Of a stretch of 64,000 nt of DNA, positions 1 through 9,823 are shown piece by piece; position 1 is the stretch's first letter; each line of letters begins with the position of its first letter. Where the stretch lies: the NCBI GenBank assembly GCA_963846585.1, contig CAWJWO010000018.1, forward strand, positions 310,001 to 374,000, read 5' to 3'. The notes under the pieces were generated by a model. It did no database searches. It was not told the DNA's origin and was given only the letters and a program-made list of their open reading frames with translations. The translations under genes were made by a program, and so were the position numbers. This DNA is from JAAUTT01 sp963846585. GTDB taxonomy: Bacteria > Bacteroidota > Bacteroidia > Bacteroidales > JAAUTT01.

Positions 1-1
1 C

Positions 2-811
2 GTACTGGAAGATCAGGCGGACAGGTTAAATGAAACCAATGCATTGCTCGAAGAAAGACAACAACATATTGAAGAACAATCAGAGGAAATACTGGCACAA
101 CGTGACCAACTCAGCCAGCTAAATGCAACAAAGGATAAACTGTTTTCGATCCTTGCACATGATTTGCGAAACCCGTTTAATATAATACTTGGATATTCAG
201 AACTTTTAGTAAGTGATTTTAAAAAATTATCAGAAGAAAAAATTAATAAATTCCTCGATTCGATCCATAAATCAGCCTTTAGTGGAAATACCCTTCTTGA
301 TAATATATTACAATGGTCGCGGGCACAAACCGGCCGGATATCTTATGAACCCGAAGAACAACACCTTTTAACCGTTTCCAATGAAGTTATCAATTTACTT
401 GAAGGCAATGCCCAGCAAAAGGAAATAACAATATGCCAACTAATTACCCCTGATATTGTTGTGTTTGCGGATGAAAATATGTTAAAAACGATCCTAAGGA
501 ATCTTATTTCGAATGCCATAAAATTTACACCTGTTAAAGGACAAATCACCTTAAGTGCAGAAATTTCGATCGATAATACTGTGGTAGTAACAGTTTCAGA
601 TACCGGAGTAGGCATTCCTGAGCCAACAATAAAAAATCTTTTTGAAATAAATAACACGGTTTCTACAAAAGGTACAGCTAAGGAAACCGGTACAGGCCTT
701 GGATTGATTATATGCAAGGAATTTGTGTCAAAACATAAAGGTAAAATCTGGGTACAGAGCCAGGTAAATAACGGATCAACTTTTTATTTTCAATTACCCC
801 ATAAAGGCTAG
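2..811 (+). CDS. Sensor histidine kinase, C-terminal part (5' end outside window)
   Basis: The frame is open from base 2, so the start lies upstream of the window. A charged, Glu/Gln-rich coiled-coil linker leads into a HisKA dimerisation domain with the H-box AHDLRNPFN; the phospho-accepting His is at about bases 158-160. The ATPase domain follows, with an N-box (RNLISNAIKFTP), G1 (SDTGVGIP) and G2 (GTGLGLIICKEF). The protein ends right after the ATPase domain, so no receiver or DNA-binding domain follows on this side. Family knowledge: in Bacteroidota such kinases often carry N-terminal TPR, PAS or periplasmic propeller sensors, but the sensor cannot be seen here. The phosphorylation target is unknown and no response regulator is adjacent. 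The gene points towards the TonB receptor operon, 420 bp away. Confidence 0.93.
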   Translation, partial: VLEDQADRLNETNALLEERQQHIEEQSEEILAQRDQLSQLNATKDKLFSILAHDLRNPFNIILGYSELLVSDFKKLSEEKINKFLDSIHKSAFSGNTLLDNILQWSRAQTGRISYEPEEQHLLTVSNEVINLLEGNAQQKEITICQLITPDIVVFADENMLKTILRNLISNAIKFTPVKGQITLSAEISIDNTVVVTVSDTGVGIPEPTIKNLFEINNTVSTKGTAKETGTGLGLIICKEFVSKHKGKIWVQSQVNNGSTFYFQLPHKG

Positions 812-840
812 TTCCTGGTTGTTAGTTGTTAGTTGTTGGT
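812..840 (+). repeat. Word array (GTTGTTAG type) directly after the kinase stop
   Basis: About 29 bp of imperfect tandem GTTGTTAG/GTTGTTGG units start immediately after the TAG stop. The array begins with TTCCTGG, the one fragment of the CCTGGTTC word that I found at a gene 3' side. The same family recurs at 25254, 36441, 38623 and, as the complement-oriented 5' form, at 17821 and 58649. Confidence 0.75.
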
Positions 841-1046
841 GAAAGCAGGAAAGATTTACTTAACATAATAATATTGTAAATTAAAATAATGTTTTTAACT
901 TTACTAAATAAGTGATGAAGTCAAAAATCCTTTTATACTTTCCTACTTTTCAATTATTTATTAACATAAAAACACTTTTTTAAATTTTATAATTAATTTA
1001 AATAATAAAAAAAATAATCTTCAAAAACCTCATTTTATATTATATA
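841..1046. other. Intergenic, nothing recognised
   Basis: This is AT-rich sequence between the kinase and the TonB receptor promoter. I see no open reading frame of interest, no hairpin terminator and no repeat beyond the array that precedes it. Confidence 0.5.
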
Positions 1047-1078
1047 TTGTAGGCTATTAAAAATATTTATTATATTTG
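1047..1078 (+). promoter_or_regulatory. Candidate Bacteroidota-type promoter of the first TonB receptor
   Basis: TTG at 1047-1049 and TATATTTG at 1071-1078, 21 bp apart, fit the TAnnTTTG -7 / TTG -33 promoter known from Bacteroidota. It would leave a leader of about 150 nt before the ATG at 1233. The sequence after the -7 box (GAATCGCTAAAC) resembles the one upstream of the duplicate receptor (AGACCTCTAAAC after 6544), so both copies probably kept the same promoter region. Confidence 0.45.
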
Positions 1079-1232
1079 AATCGCTAAACAGATAAATTTA
1101 ATAGGCAGTATTCCGGAAGTTTTATAAGCATAATGGTTTTGGAACACTGGCTTGTATTAATGAAAAGGTGATATTATACCTTGTGTATGCATCATTAAAA
1201 TTATTACTATAACTAACTAAATTAATGAATCT

Positions 1233-4200
1233 ATGAAATCAATCAAACTCTTTATTTTTATTTTTTTATTAGCCTGCCTTTCCCCAGGTATGCTTTTCGC
1301 TGGTAAAACGGGAACTATAACAGGTTTAGTAGTTGATGACACTACAGGAATAGGAATGTCCTGGGTTACAGTGGCAGTTAAACAGGCTAATATAGCTGTA
1401 AATACTGATATTAATGGCGTTTTTAACCTTACAGGTGTTCCCGAAGGTACCGATACCGTTACGGTAAGTTTTTTAGGTTACGAAACTCAAAGGGTGGTTA
1501 TTAACATGAAGGCCGGACAAGATTTAAGACTTACCGTTACCATGAAACCTGCCGTTATTAATACCGGTGAAGTTGTAATATATGGACAGGCCAAAGGCCA
1601 GATAAAAGCTAATGAGGAACAGTTTGAATCTCCATTGATAGTAAATGTAGTTTCAGGGGCAAAAATGCAGGAATTCCCTGATGCCAACGCGGCAGAAGCT
1701 ATCGGTAGGCTTCCCGGGATTTCACTTACAAGGACCAACGGTGAAGCTGATAAGCTTGTAATACGTGGTTTGAGTCCACAGTGGAACTATGTTACGCTGG
1801 AAGGGTTCCAGATGCCTTCGACTAATTACACCGACAGAAGTGTGGACATGAGTCTTTTGCCTTCGGATATATTTTCAGGTGTTGAAGTTTATAAAGCTTT
1901 GCGTGCCGATCTGGATGCCAATGCCCTTGGCGGTACAGTTAACATGCGTTTACCCAAAGCCGCGCAGATTCAGAAATTCGAAATTGGGGCTGAAGGTGGC
2001 TATGCCTTCCTTAACAGCAGTTTCGCGAATTACATTGTCAGAATTGGCTATAGTAACAGGTTTTTTAATAAAAGACTGGGTGTAAACATTAAAGCATCCC
2101 GCGAGCAAAAAGACAGGCCCCAGCAACAATTTACCGGAAATTATGCATCCCCAACCCCTGCTCCATCATCAAGCGGAGAATATCTGAAAATATCGTCCAC
2201 CGGCATAACACTTAACGATATACAGCTTCATACAACACGGTCCAATGCCGATATTATTTTAGATTACGGGACTAGCTGGTGGGATGTTAAATTATTCAGT
2301 TTGTTTTCCCAGAAATTAGACAGGGAAACACAACGACAGTTTAAATATTATTGGTTAATGACTTCAGGCACTAACAATGAGAACCTTGATCAGACCCTGT
2401 ATTCCCAGTTATGGATTACCGATAACCTGATGAATACACTGCAGAACGAATTCCGCATAGGAAGTACAAAACTGGATATAGCATTAAATTTATCGCTTGT
2501 AAATCAAAGGTTTACAGAAGACAACTTCCCGTTTATAGAAAATCAGAACGGTGTTCTTTTAGCTGCGAGTAGTTTAATTTTTGGTAATCCTGCTGCTCTT
2601 TATAATTCTCCGGGCTTTTCAGGCATCTTGAAAGGACATCCTAAATCTAGCACCCTTACCAACATGAATAATGACGGTCAGGAATTAGTTGACAGAAACA
2701 TGGGTTCAAATCTTGATTATGAAATCCCTTATAAGATAGCTGAATTTATTGATGGCAAAATAAAGCTGGGCGGTAAAATGTACGACTTAACAAGACATAA
2801 TCAGGAATTCTATTACCAGTATCAATTCCAGTATGGAAATGGAAGTAGTAACCGGAACAGTATGCTAACTTATTATAAGGTTACTTCTGCTGTTTCATCA
2901 ACTGGTGTAGGTGGAATAGACGCTTTCTCATTTGTCGACAATGGTTATAATCCCGGTAAATTTATAAATGGAACATATTCACTTCCATATTCATATAGTT
3001 TTGGCAATTTAATAAATGATGATTTAGGATTATCAACCAGAACGGTTAAAAACGCTAAAGGTCAAATAGTAAAAATTGGTACAGCTGTACCTAATACGTC
3101 AAATGAATGGTCTAACACCTATAGTTCAACCGAACATCAGCAGGCATCCTATATTCTTACTGAATTTACCATTGATAAAATAATTACTGTTGTTCCAGGT
3201 TTGAGGTACGAAAGAAACAGCACTGCATCCACAGGTATTCAATTTGAGCAGGCAAGTAATCCCAATGATATATCAGGTGTTGCTAACCATGTAACAACTA
3301 AAAGGTTTGAGGCAGACTATTTCCCTTCAGTGAACCTGAAATACCAGGTAACCAAATTATTTAACATATTGGGAGATATATACAAAAGTACTACCAGGCC
3401 CGATTTCAACGATTATTCCCCTACTATTGCATATCCAACATCTGATCAGGGAAACTTTAATTCTTATAACCCTTTTCTTAAAGATGCTTTGGCATGGAAT
3501 TACGATTTGAGTTTTCAGTATCTTAACAAAACTATAGGTCTTTTTTCCGCCAGTGCCTATTATAAAGTAGTTCAGGATCTTGAAGTTTATCAGAGTAATT
3601 ACAATCTCGCATTTCAAAATGCTGGATTAATAGGTGCACCTTCCAATCTTACCCAGATTGTTCCCCCTCTCAGTTATTATACTATCGGAGCTGTTAATAA
3701 TGGCGCAGTTATTAATAGTTTGCCTATTAACAACCCCAGCAAGGCTTACATTAAAGGAATAGAATTATCATGGCAGACAAATTTATCATACTTAACAGGT
3801 CTGTTAAAAGGTATAGTTTTTGAAGTCAACTATTCATTAATTAATTCCTCTACCAATTACGTGTACACTTATTCAACTCAGGTTGGAAATGCAACTGATT
3901 ATTATTGGAGTACCAGAAAGGGTGAATTAATTAATCAACCTGCCTATAAAATACAGGGAAATATTGGATGGGATTATAAAGGATTTAGTATCAGGTTTTC
4001 TTACAGCTACCAGGCTAAAACCTTATCAAGCCTGGATTCAAGATATTCTGTAAACGATACTTACATTTCCCCTGTTTCATTGGCAGATTTAATGATTAAA
4101 CAAAAAATAACCCACAATATATCCTGTTTCCTCAGCATGACGAATCTGACAAAACAGGTGGATAATTCCTATAACAGCTCTTTTGTTCAAATGGTAAACG

Positions 4201-4286
4201 GAGTGAGGACTGTAGAACCGTCTTTGCCTCAGACCAGTCAGTATTATGGTATTAGAGGGCAAATCGGAATAAATGTTAACTTATAA
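1233..4286 (+). CDS. TonB-dependent outer-membrane receptor with carboxypeptidase-regulatory N-domain (copy 1)
   Basis: The 1017-residue protein has a signal peptide (hydrophobic run to about residue 23, cleavage near LFA-GK). A CarboxypepD_reg-like beta domain spans about residues 27-110 (GTITGLVVDDTTG), a TonB plug about 120-245 (PDANAAEAIGRLPG, then LVIRGLSPQWN), and a long beta-barrel runs to the C-terminus (YYGIRGQIGINVNL). Role by family: energy-coupled import of a large or scarce ligand across the outer membrane. No SusD-like partner is adjacent, so this is not a standard SusCD pair. The next gene encodes a T9SS-secreted protein 77 bp downstream, and a close paralogue follows it. The plug region (about bases 1610-2140) is almost identical in DNA to 6964-7494. 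The substrate cannot be told from the sequence. Confidence 0.93.
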   Translation: MKSIKLFIFIFLLACLSPGMLFAGKTGTITGLVVDDTTGIGMSWVTVAVKQANIAVNTDINGVFNLTGVPEGTDTVTVSFLGYETQRVVINMKAGQDLRLTVTMKPAVINTGEVVIYGQAKGQIKANEEQFESPLIVNVVSGAKMQEFPDANAAEAIGRLPGISLTRTNGEADKLVIRGLSPQWNYVTLEGFQMPSTNYTDRSVDMSLLPSDIFSGVEVYKALRADLDANALGGTVNMRLPKAAQIQKFEIGAEGGYAFLNSSFANYIVRIGYSNRFFNKRLGVNIKASREQKDRPQQQFTGNYASPTPAPSSSGEYLKISSTGITLNDIQLHTTRSNADIILDYGTSWWDVKLFSLFSQKLDRETQRQFKYYWLMTSGTNNENLDQTLYSQLWITDNLMNTLQNEFRIGSTKLDIALNLSLVNQRFTEDNFPFIENQNGVLLAASSLIFGNPAALYNSPGFSGILKGHPKSSTLTNMNNDGQELVDRNMGSNLDYEIPYKIAEFIDGKIKLGGKMYDLTRHNQEFYYQYQFQYGNGSSNRNSMLTYYKVTSAVSSTGVGGIDAFSFVDNGYNPGKFINGTYSLPYSYSFGNLINDDLGLSTRTVKNAKGQIVKIGTAVPNTSNEWSNTYSSTEHQQASYILTEFTIDKIITVVPGLRYERNSTASTGIQFEQASNPNDISGVANHVTTKRFEADYFPSVNLKYQVTKLFNILGDIYKSTTRPDFNDYSPTIAYPTSDQGNFNSYNPFLKDALAWNYDLSFQYLNKTIGLFSASAYYKVVQDLEVYQSNYNLAFQNAGLIGAPSNLTQIVPPLSYYTIGAVNNGAVINSLPINNPSKAYIKGIELSWQTNLSYLTGLLKGIVFEVNYSLINSSTNYVYTYSTQVGNATDYYWSTRKGELINQPAYKIQGNIGWDYKGFSIRFSYSYQAKTLSSLDSRYSVNDTYISPVSLADLMIKQKITHNISCFLSMTNLTKQVDNSYNSSFVQMVNGVRTVEPSLPQTSQYYGIRGQIGINVNL

Positions 4287-4363
4287 AAAAGGAGGTTTAA
4301 TGAACAGATGAATTAATATTAAAAATTATTAACAATTATTATTAACTTAAATTTTAAAAACTT

Positions 4364-6418
4364 ATGAAAATTAAATATTTACTTAGTGTGGTCATTAGTT
4401 TTTTTCTGATGGCAAATGTGGTGAATGGACAAGGAATAAGAACATTAACAACTAAATTAGCAGGTGATACAGCTTATACTGATGCTGCACATGATACAGT
4501 TTATATTCCTGTTACTATATCTTCAGGTAACCTTGAAAATGTTATCACTGGTGATACAACCGCTGCCGGTGCCAGGGTTAATCCGAACACCGTATACTTG
4601 CTGCAGGCTGGTGGTGTATATCTGCAGAATGCAGGCTGGATCTATGACGGTACAGGTACAATAACACTTATGGGACCTGCCAATCAGGCTAAACCAGTTT
4701 TAAGGTTCCAACCGCTTAATAGTCTTAAGGTATATGCAAGCACAGTTAACGGTTCTGATACTGCTAATGCAACTTTTACCGGAGGTAACCTTACTTTAAA
4801 AAACCTTGAAATACAATGTTTATGTACCGATAACACTTTTTTACCTGACCATGTTGCTACAATGTCCGGAAGAGGTACCAAACTTGATGTTGAAGACTGC
4901 CTGATCCTCACTATGGACCAGGATTTCATTTTATCACAATCTGTATCATCAGGTTTTAAAGTTGTATTCAAAAATAACTATTTCCGTGACTTCTTTGATG
5001 GTTCACAATGGTGGGAAGCCCGTGCATGGTATTGCAAAAATCCTATAGATACATTTATTTTTGAAAACAATACCGCGTTTGGCCCTGGTCTTCTTTGTTT
5101 AAGCCAGAATTCTCTTATCCAATTTGCTGTGGTCGACCATAATACAATTATCAACTCAATTAAATATCCATTTTTGGATTCATATTATTTAACCGGTTAC
5201 TTTACAAATAACCTATTTGTAAATATAGGTTTGGCCGGTGAAGATAAACCAAACGTTCAAGAACCAGGTGGACAGGATCCTGACGGACTTCCAATGGGTA
5301 TTATCGGCGTTGATACACTTGATAAAGTAAAAGGACTTGATACCGCTGGTTCTCTCGGGGTTCAACCAATTTACCTGGCTTCTCGTGCTAATGGTGGTAC
5401 TTATCTTGACTCTTCCAAGCTTGGACTTTCCCATATTAAATGGTTCGCTTCAAACAATATAGTTGTAGCTGACACAGGTCAAGGTACCCCATTGTATGCA
5501 TATCTTCATGGAAATCCAAATGACGGACTTGCCGATTCTGCATGCTCTTATCTTACATGGGAAGGTTTAACGGGACCATTCGGTGTTGTTAACATATGTG
5601 AAAACCTGACTAATTCAAGAGGTTATAATCTTGCCAAAGATCACAATAACATAAAATTTGACAAGAACCATGAATATACATGGCCGGTAAACTATTTAGG
5701 TTTGACAACAACCCCATTGGATACAGAAGCAGCTGCTATGTTTATTCAATGGAACAGGGGTCAGTACAGTTGTCCTAATGCAGTTACTCCGGTAACTTAT
5801 GCAACTCCAATAGTTACTTCTACAGGTAAAGTTAATCCAAGCCCTGAAGCCAGATTTAATATTGGCGGCCGCTTAGGTGGTATGTATGGAGGTGAATTCC
5901 CAGGCTTTACAGCAGCAGGTGGCACAAAAACTGAAAATGCTACCATTGGTATAACTTTACTTTCTGATGTACAAGAAAACTGGGCACTCAAATTATCTGT
6001 AACTGACAGTTTCCTGTCAACAATAGATGGCCTTCCTATTGGTTCAACAGTATGGTATCCTGGTACTTCATCAATTCCATATACTATTGATTTTGCTGAT
6101 GAACTTGCAAAAATAGAAAATGCATATCTTCCTACAGGTGTTAATACTGCCACAGAAGCAGCAGCAGTTACTGTAAGTAACTTCCCTAATCCTTTCAGCA
6201 GTTCAACAACAATTAAAATTACCCTTCCGGTTCCAACACATGCTAAATTAACAGTATTGGATGTATCAGGTAAGGTTATTGCTACTCTTATAGATGCTGA
6301 TGAGTTAGATGGTACAACAGATGTAACATTTGCTCCGGCAGGATTATCAGACGGGGTTTATATTTTCGTATTAACTACAAATGAATCAGTAGTAACAGGT
6401 AAATTTGTAAAGAACTAA
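4364..6418 (+). CDS. Secreted beta-helix-like protein with T9SS type A sorting domain
   Basis: This 684-residue protein has a Sec signal peptide (about residues 1-22, ending VVNGQG) and a C-terminal T9SS sorting domain over about the last 75 residues (SNFPNPFSSSTTIKI, then GLSDGVYIFVLTT). It should be exported by the type IX system and anchored or released at the surface. The middle contains Asn-rich recurring turns (FKNNYF, FENNTAFG, VDHNTIINS, FTNNLF) typical of a right-handed parallel beta-helix, the fold of many polysaccharide lyases and adhesins. I recognise no catalytic motif. It sits between two near-identical TonB receptors and ends in a strong terminator, so it is probably the surface partner of one or both. 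Function is not assigned. Confidence 0.8.
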   Translation: MKIKYLLSVVISFFLMANVVNGQGIRTLTTKLAGDTAYTDAAHDTVYIPVTISSGNLENVITGDTTAAGARVNPNTVYLLQAGGVYLQNAGWIYDGTGTITLMGPANQAKPVLRFQPLNSLKVYASTVNGSDTANATFTGGNLTLKNLEIQCLCTDNTFLPDHVATMSGRGTKLDVEDCLILTMDQDFILSQSVSSGFKVVFKNNYFRDFFDGSQWWEARAWYCKNPIDTFIFENNTAFGPGLLCLSQNSLIQFAVVDHNTIINSIKYPFLDSYYLTGYFTNNLFVNIGLAGEDKPNVQEPGGQDPDGLPMGIIGVDTLDKVKGLDTAGSLGVQPIYLASRANGGTYLDSSKLGLSHIKWFASNNIVVADTGQGTPLYAYLHGNPNDGLADSACSYLTWEGLTGPFGVVNICENLTNSRGYNLAKDHNNIKFDKNHEYTWPVNYLGLTTTPLDTEAAAMFIQWNRGQYSCPNAVTPVTYATPIVTSTGKVNPSPEARFNIGGRLGGMYGGEFPGFTAAGGTKTENATIGITLLSDVQENWALKLSVTDSFLSTIDGLPIGSTVWYPGTSSIPYTIDFADELAKIENAYLPTGVNTATEAAAVTVSNFPNPFSSSTTIKITLPVPTHAKLTVLDVSGKVIATLIDADELDGTTDVTFAPAGLSDGVYIFVLTTNESVVTGKFVKN

Positions 6419-6440
6419 GCGTAATCACGCTGTCGATATA

Positions 6441-6481
6441 AAACTACAGATTGGCTCTTTTGCCATCTGTAGTTTTTTTTT
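6441..6481 (+). terminator. Intrinsic terminator after the T9SS protein
   Basis: The left arm AAACTACAGATTGGC pairs with GCCATCTGTAGTTT (one bulged T), followed by a run of eight or nine T. It separates the first receptor and T9SS unit from the second receptor. The stem core ACTACAG/CTGTAGT is shared with the terminator at 9648. Confidence 0.9.
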
Positions 6482-6537
6482 GTTACGCGCAAGCAAAGTA
6501 TTTTTAAATCTTATAGGCAATATAAAAACAATTTTGT

Positions 6538-6545
6538 TATATTTA
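6538..6545 (+). promoter_or_regulatory. Possible -7 box of the second TonB receptor
   Basis: TATATTTA differs by one base from TAnnTTTG and lies in a stretch resembling the copy-1 promoter (TATATTT, then CTAAAC). I see no clear -33 TTG at the right distance, so this is weak. Confidence 0.25.
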
Positions 6546-6583
6546 GACCTCTAAACTATTACTAATAACTAAATAACGAATCT

Positions 6584-9500
6584 ATGAAAAAATCAATCAG
6601 TCGTCTAATATTTATTGTTTTATCAAGCTGTCTGCTGCCTAATATGCTCTTCGCCGGCAAAACGGGAACTATAACAGGTTTGGTAGTTGATGACACTACA
6701 GGTATAGGAATGTCGTGGGTTACCGTGGCGGTTAAACAGGCTAATATAGCTGCAAATACTGATATTAATGGCATTTTTAACCTTTATAGCGTTCCTGAAG
6801 GTACCGATACTTTAACGGTAAGTTTTTTGGGCTACCAGACACAAAAGGTTGTAGTTGTTATTAAGGGTGGTGAAAGTAAAAGAGTTACCATCACTTTGAA
6901 ACCGGAAGTAATTCTTGGCTCAGAAGTAATAATATATGGTCAGGCCAAGGGCCAGGTAAAGGCTAATGAGGAACAGTTTGAATCTCCAATGATAGTAAAT
7001 GTAGTATCGGGGGCAAAAATGCAGGAATTCCCTGATGCCAACGCGGCAGAAGCTATCGGAAGGCTTCCCGGGATTTCACTTACAAGGACCAACGGTGAAG
7101 CTGATAAGCTTGTTATCCGGGGTTTGAGTTCCCAGTGGAACTATGTTACGCTTGAAGGGTTCCAGATGCCTTCTACCAATTTCACTGACAGAAGTGTGGA
7201 TATGAGTCTTTTGCCTTCGGATATTTTTTCAGGTGTTGAAGTTTTTAAAGCTTTGCGTGCAGATCTGGATGCCAATGCCCTTGGCGGTACAGTTAACATG
7301 CGTTTACCCAAAGCCGCGCAGATTCAGAAAATCGATCTTGGTGTTGAAGGTGGTTATGCCTTCCTTAACAGCAGTTTCGCGAACTACATTTTCAGAATTG
7401 GCTATAGTAACAGGTTTTTTAATAAAAGACTGGGTGTAAACATTAAAGCATCACGCGAACAAAAAGACAGGCCCCAGCAACAATTTACCGGAAATTATGC
7501 AGGCATAACCCCTTGGAAAAATCCAAGTGGCGGAACTTATTATAAACAATATTCCACCAGCTTTACCCTTGACGATATACAGCTTCATACAACACGTTCC
7601 AACGCTGATGTAATTCTCGATTACGGGAATAACTGGTGGGATGTTAAATTATTCAGTTTATTTGCCCAGAAACTGGACAGGGAAACACAACGCAGCAATG
7701 CCTTTTTATGGGGTCAAGGAGCCGACGGGGACAACATCGATATGACTATGTATTCACAGGAGTGGATTACCAATAACCTGATGAATACCTTCCAGAATGA
7801 ATTCAGGTTTTTAAACACTAAACTGGATTTAGCATTGAATTTATCTATTGTAAATCAGCGATTTAATGAAAATTATTTCCCTTTTGAGGAAGTTGACTAT
7901 GTTAATATTGATAAGAATAGTACAGTTTGGGCAGATCCCGCTACTCTCTATAATTCACCTGGTTATGCAACTGTAAGACAAGGACATCCTAAAGCAAGTA
8001 TTCTGAAAGAACTTCATTACGACGGTCAGAAATTGGTTGACAGGAACTATGGTGCAAATCTTGATTATGAAATACCATATAAAATAACTGATTTTATTGA
8101 CGGTAAGATAAAACTGGGCGGTAAAACGTACCATTTAACAAGGTCTAATGGAGAAAACAATGATTTTCTCTCTTTCCAGTATGGTGGGAACCCTCCAAAC
8201 CGTAAGGCAATGTTAACGGATTTTGGTATTCCCTCTAACAATTCAGCCGGTTTGGGAGTAAACGGTTCCTATTTACTCGATAATAGTTATAACCCAGGTA
8301 AGTTTATCACCGGTACATATCATATTCCATATTCTTTTAATATTGGGGAGTTAACATATATCCAGAACCAGGTTGTTTATAATCCCAAGGAAAAATTACA
8401 TTATTATGTTAGCTGGACAAATCAATATCAAAATACGTACAGTTCATACGAGTACCAGACAGCCGGCTATCTTCTTACTGAACTTACCCTTGGAAAAAAT
8501 CTCACGATTGTACCTGGTTTAAGGTACGAAAAAAACAATACTTCATCAACCGGATACGTGATTATGACATCAAGTAACCTTGTCGGTTATACAGGAAATC
8601 CTTATACTGTTACTTATAATAGGTCTCTGGGAGACTTTTTCCCTTCTGTTAACCTCAAATACCATGCATCCAAAACTTTTAATGTATGGGCAGATTTTTA
8701 CAGAAGTACTACAAGGCCAAATTTTACCGATTATTCTCCAACACAGATATATCCAAATCCTGAAAGTGGTGGTTTTCCTGCCTACAACCCTTTTCTTACT
8801 GATGCGCTGGCATGGAACTATGATTTGAGTTTCTCATATTTTGACAAAACTAATTCAGTAGGACTTATTTCTGCAAGTGGTTTCTATAAAGAAGTTCAGG
8901 GCCTTGAGGTTTATATGGGTAATTACCCTATATCATTATTGCAAAATCCTGTAATAGGTGCACCCTCAAATTTTACCTCCCTTTTTCCACCTACCAATTA
9001 TTTTTTACCGGCTTATGTACTCAATGGAGCGTATGCATGGTCTATGCCTTTAAACAATCCTGAAAAAGCTTACATAAAAGGGATAGAATTATCATGGCAG
9101 ACAAATTTATCGTACTTACCGGGCCTGTTAAAAGGTATAGTTTTTGAAATCAACTATACATTAATTAATTCCATTACCCGTTACCCACTTTTAAATCTGG
9201 TGCAGATTAATGCTGATTCATCTGTTTATCATTACGCGACCAGATCAGGTGAATTAGTAAATCAACCGGCTTATAAAATTAATGCAAATATTGGATGGGA
9301 TTACAAAGGATTTAGTATAAGGGCCTCTTACAGCTACCAGGCTAAAACATTATCTAGCCTTGATTCACGATATTCCGTTAACGATAGCTATGTTGCTCCT
9401 GTCACATTGGCTGATTTAATGATAACCCAAAAAATTAACCACCGTTTTACCTTTAAACTGAATTTGACAAATATTCTAAAACAAGTAGATAATTCTTATA

Positions 9501-9616
9501 CCAGTTCCTTTAAACAAGTGGTTTCAGGAACAACTCCAACTACAGAACCGGCTTTACCTCAGACCAGTCAGTATTACGGCATAAGAGGTCAGATTGGGAT
9601 AAGTTATAACTTATAA
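6584..9616 (+). CDS. TonB-dependent outer-membrane receptor with carboxypeptidase-regulatory N-domain (copy 2)
   Basis: This 1010-residue paralogue of the receptor at 1233 has the same domain order: signal peptide, regulatory beta domain (GTITGLVVDDTTG), plug (PDANAAEAIGRLPG), barrel, and the end YYGIRGQIGISYNL. The N-terminal and plug regions are almost identical to copy 1 at both protein and DNA level. The barrel middle differs much more, notably the stretches at about residues 310-330 and 440-620, where extracellular loops are expected. This suggests duplication followed by loop divergence, or homogenisation of the plug by gene conversion, and thus related but distinct ligands. It is bounded by terminators at 6441 and 9648, so it is probably a separate transcription unit. 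No SusD partner is present. Confidence 0.93.
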   Translation: MKKSISRLIFIVLSSCLLPNMLFAGKTGTITGLVVDDTTGIGMSWVTVAVKQANIAANTDINGIFNLYSVPEGTDTLTVSFLGYQTQKVVVVIKGGESKRVTITLKPEVILGSEVIIYGQAKGQVKANEEQFESPMIVNVVSGAKMQEFPDANAAEAIGRLPGISLTRTNGEADKLVIRGLSSQWNYVTLEGFQMPSTNFTDRSVDMSLLPSDIFSGVEVFKALRADLDANALGGTVNMRLPKAAQIQKIDLGVEGGYAFLNSSFANYIFRIGYSNRFFNKRLGVNIKASREQKDRPQQQFTGNYAGITPWKNPSGGTYYKQYSTSFTLDDIQLHTTRSNADVILDYGNNWWDVKLFSLFAQKLDRETQRSNAFLWGQGADGDNIDMTMYSQEWITNNLMNTFQNEFRFLNTKLDLALNLSIVNQRFNENYFPFEEVDYVNIDKNSTVWADPATLYNSPGYATVRQGHPKASILKELHYDGQKLVDRNYGANLDYEIPYKITDFIDGKIKLGGKTYHLTRSNGENNDFLSFQYGGNPPNRKAMLTDFGIPSNNSAGLGVNGSYLLDNSYNPGKFITGTYHIPYSFNIGELTYIQNQVVYNPKEKLHYYVSWTNQYQNTYSSYEYQTAGYLLTELTLGKNLTIVPGLRYEKNNTSSTGYVIMTSSNLVGYTGNPYTVTYNRSLGDFFPSVNLKYHASKTFNVWADFYRSTTRPNFTDYSPTQIYPNPESGGFPAYNPFLTDALAWNYDLSFSYFDKTNSVGLISASGFYKEVQGLEVYMGNYPISLLQNPVIGAPSNFTSLFPPTNYFLPAYVLNGAYAWSMPLNNPEKAYIKGIELSWQTNLSYLPGLLKGIVFEINYTLINSITRYPLLNLVQINADSSVYHYATRSGELVNQPAYKINANIGWDYKGFSIRASYSYQAKTLSSLDSRYSVNDSYVAPVTLADLMITQKINHRFTFKLNLTNILKQVDNSYTSSFKQVVSGTTPTTEPALPQTSQYYGIRGQIGISYNL

Positions 9617-9647
9617 AATAGAATAGCGTTTAAATATGCCAACGTTG

Positions 9648-9679
9648 AAAAACTACAGGGTGCCCCCTGTAGTTTTTTT
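9648..9679 (+). terminator. Intrinsic terminator after TonB receptor copy 2
   Basis: AAAAACTACAGGG pairs with CCCTGTAGTTTTT around a four-base loop, followed by T residues. The pairing is perfect over 13 bp. Confidence 0.92.
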
Positions 9680-9823
9680 ATTTAAGCGCATTTATTGTTT
9701 ATAAAAATTCAAATTAATTATTATATATTTATATTTATTTAAAACTAATAATAGCAAAAATAAAAATCTGCTAGTTAATATTGTCTTAAAATAACTTTTA
9801 TTATTAACGGTAACTAGTTTAAT

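Noticed and set aside
1233..9616. SusCD-type polysaccharide utilisation locus
   Set aside because: The receptors have the right N-domain, but no SusD-like lipoprotein or glycoside hydrolase is adjacent.
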